Origin: Acidobacteriota bacterium | Lineage (GTDB): Bacteria; Acidobacteriota; Vicinamibacteria; Vicinamibacterales; JAKQTR01 | Direction of reading: 5' to 3' | NCBI GenBank assembly: GCA_026393675.1 | Contig: JAPKZQ010000045.1 | Location: 62,001 to 126,000 of the forward strand | DNA length: 64,000 nt | Shown here: piece after piece, positions 58,197-64,000 of the stretch | Layout: each line of letters begins with the position of its first letter | Numbering within the stretch: position 1 is the first letter of the stretch | Notes under the pieces: generated by a model | Told to the model about the DNA's origin: nothing | The model's database searches: none | Seen by the model: the letters and a program-made list of their open reading frames with translations, nothing else | Position numbers and translations under genes: made by a program

Positions 58197-60032
58197 CTAT
58201 TCCCGTTCTTGGGCGAGGACCTCATCGGACACGGACCGTGCATCGATCGGCAGGCCCGTGTAATAGAGCACGCTCCGCAACTTGCCCACCTGTCCCGGCG
58301 CGAGATCGAGCTTCAACAGGCTGAGCATCTGTGCGTCGCGATTCTGCTCGACGACGTACACGCGCTTGTGGCGGTCGATGAACTGCTCGACCTCCGTGGT
58401 GAAGGGATACGCCCTGAGGCGCATGTACGAGGTCTTTACGCCCGCCTCCTGCCGAAGTTGGTCGCGCGCTTCCTCGACCGCCCAGTGGCTGGAGCCGTAG
58501 GCGATAAAGGCGACCTCTGCCTCGGGATCCAGATCCACCAGCTCTTTCGGCACCCACTGTCGCGCCGTCTCGAACTTACGGGCGAGCCGATCCACGTTGT
58601 TCTTGTAGTCGTCGGCGCGCTCGCTGTACTGCCCGCGGGCGTTATGGCCCGATCCACGATTGAAGTAGGCTGGCATGCCATCGCCGGGCACGGAGCGGTA
58701 CGGGATGCCATCGCCGTCCACATCCTCGTATCGGCCCCACCCTCCCAGTCGCTTCAACGTCTCGGCATCCAGCCGCTTGCCGCGGTCGAGGGGCTTGTCG
58801 GGGTACTTGAAGGCGTCGGCCATCCAGGTGTTCATCCCGAGATCGAGATCGGTCATCACGAAGACCGGCGTCTGGAACCGCTCCGCCAGATCAAACGCCG
58901 TCATCGTCAGCTCGTAGCACTCTTCGGCCGAGTTGGGGATGAGCAGGATGTGCTTGGTGTCCCCGTGCGACAGCACCGCCGTCGACAGGATGTCGCCCTG
59001 CGCCGTGCGGGTCGGCAGCCCGGTGGATGGGCCCACGCGCTGCACGTCGATGATGACGGCCGGCACCTCGGTGTAGTAGCCGAGGCCCGTGAACTCGGAC
59101 ATCAGCGAGATGCCCGGCCCGGATGTCGCCGTCATCGATCGCGCGCCGGCCCAGCCCGCGCCAAGCGCCATGCCAATCGACGCCAACTCGTCTTCGGCCT
59201 GCACGATGGCGAAGGTCGCCTTCCCGGACTCCTTGTCGACGCGGTACAGCTTCATGTAGTCGATGAGCGTCTCGCACACCGTCGAAGACGGCGTGATCGG
59301 GTACCAGGTGACGACTGTCACGCCCGCCATCATCGCGCCGATCGCCACAGCGGCGTTTGCCTCGACGAGGATCTTCCCCTGTGTGGCGTTCATCCGCTCG
59401 ACGCGGAACGGATCGCGCTTCGGCAGGTTCGTGTCGGCGAAGTCGTACCCTACTTTGAGGGCGACCTGGTTGAGGGCCACAGCCTTGGCCTTCTTCCCGA
59501 GTTGTTTCCCGAGCGCTCTCTCCATCTCGGCCATCTCGATGCCGAGCAATCTCGAGAGTATGCCGTCGTAAATCATGTTGCGGACGAGGCGCCGCAGCTT
59601 CGCGTCCGGGCACACGGGAGCGACCAGCTTATCGAACGGCACAGGATAGAAGACCAGGTCGCTGCGGAGGTCCTGCAACTTCAGCGGCTCGTCGTAGACG
59701 ACCGCCGCGCCCGCATCGAGCGCCAGCACGTCTTCCTTCGCGGTCTCCGCGTTCATCGCCACGAGCAGGTCGATCTCCTTCTTGCGACCGACGTAGCCGT
59801 GCTTGTTGGCGCGGATCGTGTACCAGGTGGGCAATCCCGCGATGTTCGACGGGAACAGGTTCTTGCCAGAGACCGGGATGCCCATCTGGAAGAGCGACCG
59901 GATGAGCACCAGATTGGCGGTCTGACTGCCTGATCCGTTGACGGTGGCCACCTGGATGCTGAAGTCGTTGACGACCTCGGCGGCGGCGTTGGGGCTTGCC
60001 GATAGATCCTGAACGGCGGGTTCGGAAGACAT
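58197..60032 (-). CDS. korA: 2-oxoglutarate:ferredoxin oxidoreductase, fused gamma-alpha subunit
   Basis: 611 residues. The N-terminal gamma domain (VATVNGSGSQTANLVLIRSL; GYVGRKKEIDLLVAMNAETA) is fused to the alpha part with AIGAMMAGVTVVTWYPITPS, AEDELASIGMALGAGWAGAR and SGPGISLMSEFTGLGYYTEV. The fusion is the usual form in aerobic and microaerophilic lineages. KorAB supplies succinyl-CoA and reduced ferredoxin. An extended -10 promoter with a palindrome at the start site lies about 100 bases upstream. Confidence 0.93.
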   Translation of the reverse strand: MSSEPAVQDLSASPNAAAEVVNDFSIQVATVNGSGSQTANLVLIRSLFQMGIPVSGKNLFPSNIAGLPTWYTIRANKHGYVGRKKEIDLLVAMNAETAKEDVLALDAGAAVVYDEPLKLQDLRSDLVFYPVPFDKLVAPVCPDAKLRRLVRNMIYDGILSRLLGIEMAEMERALGKQLGKKAKAVALNQVALKVGYDFADTNLPKRDPFRVERMNATQGKILVEANAAVAIGAMMAGVTVVTWYPITPSSTVCETLIDYMKLYRVDKESGKATFAIVQAEDELASIGMALGAGWAGARSMTATSGPGISLMSEFTGLGYYTEVPAVIIDVQRVGPSTGLPTRTAQGDILSTAVLSHGDTKHILLIPNSAEECYELTMTAFDLAERFQTPVFVMTDLDLGMNTWMADAFKYPDKPLDRGKRLDAETLKRLGGWGRYEDVDGDGIPYRSVPGDGMPAYFNRGSGHNARGQYSERADDYKNNVDRLARKFETARQWVPKELVDLDPEAEVAFIAYGSSHWAVEEARDQLRQEAGVKTSYMRLRAYPFTTEVEQFIDRHKRVYVVEQNRDAQMLSLLKLDLAPGQVGKLRSVLYYTGLPIDARSVSDEVLAQERE

Positions 60033-60124
60033 GCGATCGATCCCGATTGATGGCAGGCAGGCGCTACGCCCTGGCGGAGGCTCGGCCGCCAGCGGCCACC
60101 TACGGTTAACTTATGGAAACACCC

Positions 60125-60146
60125 ACTAAATTAGTGATTATATCAC
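60125..60146 (-). promoter_or_regulatory. korA promoter with palindromic operator
   Basis: On the minus strand, TGATATAAT (60146-60138) is an extended -10 box, directly followed by CACTAAATTAGTG (60137-60125), a perfect 13-base palindrome covering the expected start of transcription, so a repressor bound there would block korAB. The palindrome shape resembles sites of iron-sulfur Rrf2 regulators, but that is only a guess. Confidence 0.6.
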
Positions 60147-60200
60147 GCGGAGTTGAGTGGCTGGGCGGACGGAGAGCTGGGAAAAGGAAGCAAGGAATGC

Positions 60201-60230
60201 TGTAGGGGCGCGATTGATCGCGCCCCTACA
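60201..60230. terminator. Perfect 14-bp hairpin between sucD and korA
   Basis: TGTAGGGGCGCGAT and its complement are separated by two bases. It lies 5 bases past the sucD stop and can end or attenuate the sucCD transcript; no T-run follows on the minus strand, and A/T-rich bases follow on +. The GTAGGGGCG...CGCCCCTAC shape is also known as a dispersed repeat in unrelated bacteria. Confidence 0.6.
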
Positions 60231-60235
60231 CGATT

Positions 60236-61108
60236 TTACTTCTTGAGCGACGCCACCATCGCCTGGCCGATGTCGGCCGGACTCTTCACGACGCGCACGC
60301 CCGCAGCGGTGAGCGCGACCATCTTCTCGGCCGCCGTACCCTTGCCGCCCGCGATGATGGCGCCGGCGTGGCCCATGCGGCGTCCCGGGGGCGCCGTCTG
60401 ACCGCAGATGAAACTCACAACCGGCTTGGTCACGTGCTTCTTGACGAACGCGGCCGCTTCCTCTTCAGCCGTGCCGCCGATCTCGCCAATCATCACGATG
60501 CCTTCGGTCTCCTTGTCAGCCTGGAACAGCGTGAGCGCATCAATGAAGTTGGTGCCAATCAGCGGGTCGCCGCCAATCCCGATGCAGGTGGTCTGCCCGA
60601 GCTTGAGGCGCGTCAACTGGTGGATGGCCTCATAGGTCAACGTCCCACTGCGCGAGACGATGCCAATGCGGCCTTCCTGGCAGATCTGGCCGGGGATGAT
60701 ACCCGCCTTGGCCTTGCCCGGCGAAATCAGCCCTGGGCAATTCGGCCCGATGAGCCGCGTGTTCGTCTCCTTGAGCACCGCCATCACGCGCATCATGTCG
60801 AGCGTCGGGATGCCCTCGGTGATGCACACCACCAGCGCGAGGCCGGCGTCGGCACACTCGAGAATTGCATCCGCCGAGTAGGGCGGCGGCACAAAGATGA
60901 CGCTGACGTTGGCGCCGGTTTTGGCGACGGCGTCGGCCACCGTGTTGAAGATCGGCCAGCCTTCGTGCGTCGTGCCCCCCTTGCCGGGCGTGACGCCGCC
61001 GACCACCGTGGTTCCGTACTGCGCCGCCTGCTTCGCGTGGAAGGTCCCCTCGCGTCCGGTCAGGCCCTGCACAAGCAGGCGCGTCGATTTGTCAATCAGG
61101 ACTGCCAT
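60236..61108 (-). CDS. sucD: Succinyl-CoA synthetase alpha subunit
   Basis: 290 residues. The CoA-binding Rossmann domain begins [20 protein letters not shown], with [20 protein letters not shown] and the phosphohistidine in [10 protein letters not shown]. It forms ATP or GTP from succinyl-CoA together with SucC. It starts 9 bases after sucC. Confidence 0.97.
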   Translation of the reverse strand: MAVLIDKSTRLLVQGLTGREGTFHAKQAAQYGTTVVGGVTPGKGGTTHEGWPIFNTVADAVAKTGANVSVIFVPPPYSADAILECADAGLALVVCITEGIPTLDMMRVMAVLKETNTRLIGPNCPGLISPGKAKAGIIPGQICQEGRIGIVSRSGTLTYEAIHQLTRLKLGQTTCIGIGGDPLIGTNFIDALTLFQADKETEGIVMIGEIGGTAEEEAAAFVKKHVTKPVVSFICGQTAPPGRRMGHAGAIIAGGKGTAAEKMVALTAAGVRVVKSPADIGQAMVASLKK

Positions 61109-61117
61109 GTTTCCTCC

Positions 61118-62278
61118 TCACCCGCGCGCGAGCGCAACGACCTTGCTGGCGCCTTCGTCCATGGCGTCGGCAGTCGTGAAATTGAGCCCGCTCTCGCGAA
61201 GCATCTTCTTGCCGGTCTCGACGTTGGTGCCTTCCATGCGGATGACGATGGGCACCTTGACCGACAGTTCCTTGACCGCCGCAATCACGCCCTCCGAGAG
61301 CACATCGCAGCGCAGGATGCCGCCGAAGATGTTGATGAAGACGGCTTTCACATTGGCGTCTGACATCAGGATCTTGAACGCATTCCGGATCTGCTCGGCC
61401 GTGGCGCCGCCGCCCACGTCGAGGAAGTTGGCCGGCTCACCGCCCGCCAGCTTGATGATGTCCATGGTAGCCATCGCGAGGCCGGCGCCATTGACCATGC
61501 AGCCGATGGTGCCGTCGAGCCGGATGTAGTTCAGCGAGAACTTCGAGGCTTCGCTCTCGAGCGGGTCCTCCTCGCTCAGGTCGCGCAGTTCGCGCAGTTC
61601 GGGATGGCGATAGAGCGCGTTGTCGTCGAAGGTCATCTTGGCGTCGAGCGCGAGCAGGCCGCCCTCGGCCGTGACGATGAGCGGGTTGATCTCGATCAGC
61701 GACGCGTCGGTTGCCTTGAACGCCTCGTAGAGCGCCGGGATCAATTTGCCGGCCTGCGCCACCGCCGGGCCTTCGAGCCCGAGCGCGAAGGCGAGCTTCT
61801 TGGCCTGGAACGCCTCGAAGCCGGCCGTCGGATGGATGTACTCCTTGAAGATGAGTTCGGGTGTATCGGCCGCCACCTTCTCGATCTCCATGCCGCCAGC
61901 CGAACTGGCCATCACCACCGGACGCCCGGCGGCGCGGTCGAGCACGAGCCCGAGATACAGTTCGCGCGCGATCTGCAGCCCCTGCTCGATGAGCACGCGC
62001 TGAACGACCTTGCCCTCGGGGCCGGTCTGATGCGTGACCAGCTTCATGCCGATCATGGTTGCCGTAAACCGCTCGACGTCTGCGATCGTCTTGGCGAGCT
62101 TGACGCCTCCGCCTTTGCCGCGCCCACCAGCGTGGATCTGCGCCTTGACGACGACGGGCAGGCCGAGCCGCTGACTGATGGCGACGGCCTCGTCGGCATT
62201 GTACGCCACCTCGCCGCGCGGCACGGGCACACCGTACCTGGCGAGTACCGCCTTTGCCTGGTATTCGTGAATTTTCAC
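61118..62278 (-). CDS. sucC: Succinyl-CoA synthetase beta subunit
   Basis: 386 residues. [20 protein letters not shown] at the start, ATP-grasp elements [20 protein letters not shown] and [10 protein letters not shown], then [20 protein letters not shown] and [20 protein letters not shown]. First gene of sucC-sucD. It is divergent from sdhC, with 775 bases between. Confidence 0.97.
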   Translation of the reverse strand: MKIHEYQAKAVLARYGVPVPRGEVAYNADEAVAISQRLGLPVVVKAQIHAGGRGKGGGVKLAKTIADVERFTATMIGMKLVTHQTGPEGKVVQRVLIEQGLQIARELYLGLVLDRAAGRPVVMASSAGGMEIEKVAADTPELIFKEYIHPTAGFEAFQAKKLAFALGLEGPAVAQAGKLIPALYEAFKATDASLIEINPLIVTAEGGLLALDAKMTFDDNALYRHPELRELRDLSEEDPLESEASKFSLNYIRLDGTIGCMVNGAGLAMATMDIIKLAGGEPANFLDVGGGATAEQIRNAFKILMSDANVKAVFINIFGGILRCDVLSEGVIAAVKELSVKVPIVIRMEGTNVETGKKMLRESGLNFTTADAMDEGASKVVALARG

Positions 62279-62801
62279 GGGATTCTTGGGTGTGACGGGC
62301 CCTCAGGGAAAGGTGACGCCGCAAGAGCGAAGGGGCCCGCCGTCCACTTCGCCTCGACGCTTGGGGACCAAGCTCACCCCGGATGCTATCGGGCTGGGCG
62401 CCTGAGGTCAAGGCCGCCTACGCCCTGAACTCGTCGAAGGGCTACGGCGGCCAGGCCCGCCACGCGCCCTTGGGACGCCGAAGCTGGCGCATTCCACGAA
62501 GGCGGCCAACGGGCGCCGAAGCTGCCAAGGGCAGCGAAGGCGGCTCATGCTATCGGCGGCGATGCCGATAACAACAGTAACAGGTGGCGTGGCGCTCGCT
62601 GAGGTGCTCGAACCAAAGACTGGATGCTTCTCAGCCAGACACACCCAACACGGGGAGCCGACGAGTACTTCCGACCGCCCCGCCACCGTCTTCGGCTCTG
62701 CGCCAGTTGCCGGGTCTCAAGACCCGGTTTCCAGTTCATACTTCTTGCTTCGTACCCGCAGCACTATGGCTCGGAACGACGGTTCCTCCGCCCCCGGGGT
62801 C

Positions 62802-62844
62802 GCCACGCTCCAGCGTGGCCGGGCTGGAGCCCGGCGATCCCAGG
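62802..62844 (+). repeat. Dispersed hairpin element, copy 3
   Basis: GCCACGCT-CC-AGCGTGGC (62802-62819) overlaps GCCGGGCT-GG-AGCCCGGC (62818-62835), followed by GATCCCAGG. The second hairpin and its flank match 9815-9841 and 53835-53861 exactly. Confidence 0.75.
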
Positions 62845-62941
62845 AAATCGCCAATCACTCGGCCCTCCCGAATCCCGAACCCTGACTACTGACTACTGAC
62901 TACTGGCAACCGGCTACTGGCAACATTAATTTCCGCCCGGG

Positions 62942-62970
62942 TTGCCTGAATCGAAGTGTCCACATACAAT
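62942..62970 (+). promoter_or_regulatory. Sigma70-type promoter of sdhC
   Basis: TTGCCT (62942-62947), a 17-bp spacer and TACAAT (62965-62970). The predicted start near 62977 gives a leader of about 77 bases before sdhC. Confidence 0.55.
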
Positions 62971-63053
62971 CTCAGGTCGGACTCGACGCTCAGTCCCCTC
63001 CGAGTCCCTCACGTCTCGCGTCCTGGGTCTCTTGTCCCGGGCTGGAGTCGCTC

Positions 63054-63734
63054 ATGGCATCGCGCCAGTCATCATTGTTCTCAACGGTCGCCACGAAAAT
63101 CCTCGTCGCGTTGACGGGCCTGAGTCTCGTGGGGTTCCTGTGCGTGCACCTGGCCGGGAATCTCCTGCTCTACATCGGGCCGGCCAAGTTCAACGCGTAC
63201 TCCCACGCACTCATCACCAACCCGTTTGTCATCCCGGCCGAAGTCGGCCTCACGTTGATCTTCGTGATCCACGTGCTGGAGACCGTCACGCTCTGGTGGA
63301 CCAACCGCGACGCGCGGCCGATCCCGTACCAGTCGAACGCCTGGGCCGGGGGCAAGAGCCGCAAGTCGCTGGCGTCGACCACTATGATCTGGACCGGGCC
63401 GGTGATGTTCGTGTTCCTCGCCGTCCACGTCGCGACGATGAAGTACGGCGCGTGGTACACGACCAGCATCCACGGCGTGGAAGGCCGTGATCTCTACCGG
63501 CTCGTGCGCGAGGTGTTCAGCAACCCGCGCTGGGTGGTCTTCTACGTCCCGTGCGTCGCGGTGACGGGCTTCCATCTGTGGCACGGGTTCTCGAGCGCCT
63601 TTGAATCGCTGGGCCTCAACCATCCGAACCTCACGCCGCGCGTCCTGAAGATCGGCAGAGTCCTCGCCGTGATCGTCGGCGCCGGATTCCTGTCCATTCC
63701 TCTCGTGCTGTTTTTCATGAGGAGCCGATCATGA
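63054..63734 (+). CDS. sdhC: Succinate dehydrogenase cytochrome b subunit (b558 type)
   Basis: 226 residues with about five membrane helices ([95 protein letters not shown]). Conserved haem-ligand histidines lie in these helices. The length matches the one-subunit cytochrome b of the succinate:quinone reductases found with Bacteroidetes- or Bacillus-like SdhAB. It overlaps sdhA (ATGA). Confidence 0.92.
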   Translation: MASRQSSLFSTVATKILVALTGLSLVGFLCVHLAGNLLLYIGPAKFNAYSHALITNPFVIPAEVGLTLIFVIHVLETVTLWWTNRDARPIPYQSNAWAGGKSRKSLASTTMIWTGPVMFVFLAVHVATMKYGAWYTTSIHGVEGRDLYRLVREVFSNPRWVVFYVPCVAVTGFHLWHGFSSAFESLGLNHPNLTPRVLKIGRVLAVIVGAGFLSIPLVLFFMRSRS

Positions 63735-64000
63735 GCGGCGCACCGCAGATTGCCCCGGCAGGCACACGGACGCTCGACGCGCGATTGCCGTCTGGCCCGC
63801 TGCCGGAGAAATGGGATAAGTACCGCTTCGACGCGAAGCTGGTGAATCCCACCAACCGCCGCAAGTTCACGGTGATTGTCGTCGGGACCGGCCTGGCCGG
63901 CGGCGCGGCAGCCGCGACCCTGGGTGAAGCCGGCTACAACGTGCTCAGCTTCTGCATCCAGGACAGCCCGAGGCGCGCGCACAGCATAGCGGCACAGGGC
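63731..64000 (+). CDS. sdhA: Succinate dehydrogenase flavoprotein subunit (partial)
   Basis: Only the first 90 codons are present, open to the window edge. The FAD-binding [20 protein letters not shown] and the following [16 protein letters not shown], which holds the flavin-proximal residues, identify the protein. It oxidises succinate to fumarate at the membrane face, continuing the path 2-oxoglutarate to succinyl-CoA to succinate encoded next door. It overlaps sdhC by 4 bases. Confidence 0.93.
   Translation, partial: MSGAPQIAPAGTRTLDARLPSGPLPEKWDKYRFDAKLVNPTNRRKFTVIVVGTGLAGGAAAATLGEAGYNVLSFCIQDSPRRAHSIAAQG

Larger units (their letters stand above)
62279..63053 (+). other. Long repeat-rich intergenic region, sucC to sdhC
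   Basis: 775 bases without a supportable gene. Contents: an imperfect palindrome around 62411-62451 (CCGCCTACGCCCT / AGGGCTACGGCGG); hairpin CCGGGTC-TCAA-GACCCGG at 62710-62727; tandem hairpins 62802-62819 and 62818-62835; a 7-bp microsatellite (CTGACTA, about 3.4 copies) at 62882-62905; and the sdh promoter at 62942-62970. Confidence 0.6.

Overview
The window is high-GC (roughly 63-65 %), densely coding bacterial DNA. Gene content and order (hrcA-grpE-dnaJ-prmA; ndk-dcd-hisS-aspS-phoH-ybeY-era-recO-glyQ-glyS-ppdK-mutL; sucC-sucD-korA-korB beside sdhC-sdhA) and the VWFA, M16 and MASE1-kinase proteins suggest a Gram-negative member of the Acidobacteriota, possibly Vicinamibacteria-like. That placement is inference; no rRNA or tRNA gene is visible.

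Layout. 1-6.4 kb: end of a class A penicillin-binding protein, an XdhC-like protein with an amidohydrolase, then the heat-shock block hrcA-grpE-dnaJ-prmA. 6.4-15.2 kb: a membrane protein, a Ski2-like helicase (DUF3516 type), a secreted M16 peptidase, a trypsin-like protease with a (TP)12 linker, an RluA-type pseudouridine synthase and a secreted protein of unknown function. 15.28-27.77 kb: a compact phage-like island bounded by 13-bp direct repeats. 27.8-40.6 kb: DUF948 and YtxH proteins, uvrB, a VWFA protein, a DHH phosphoesterase, a patatin-like protein without its catalytic serine, greA, a SpoU methyltransferase, rarA and a MASE1 hybrid kinase. 40.9-56.8 kb: a long minus-strand housekeeping run from ndk to mutL. 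57.1-64 kb: 2-oxoglutarate:ferredoxin oxidoreductase, succinyl-CoA synthetase and succinate dehydrogenase, which together cover 2-oxoglutarate to fumarate.

The island (about 12.5 kb, all genes on +) carries an XRE-like regulator, a D5/P4-type primase-helicase, an excisionase-like protein, putative small and large terminase, several unknown small genes, a tail-assembly chaperone with a textbook A AAA AAC -1 frameshift site, a tape measure protein, a ribbon-helix-helix regulator with its own sigma70-type promoter, and a tyrosine integrase beside the right repeat. No portal, capsid, protease, connector, baseplate or lysis gene is recognised. It is either a reduced prophage or a phage satellite that brings its own terminase and tail-length genes; I consider it the most interesting region of the window.

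Other notable signals: an 18-bp-stem hairpin that hides the ribosome binding site of the SpoU methyltransferase gene; a 57-bp minisatellite between hisS and aspS bounded by inverted copies of a dispersed hairpin; a 69-bp in-frame duplication in prmA; recurrent extended -10 promoters (TGNTATAAT), some so close to the start codon that the mRNAs should be leaderless.
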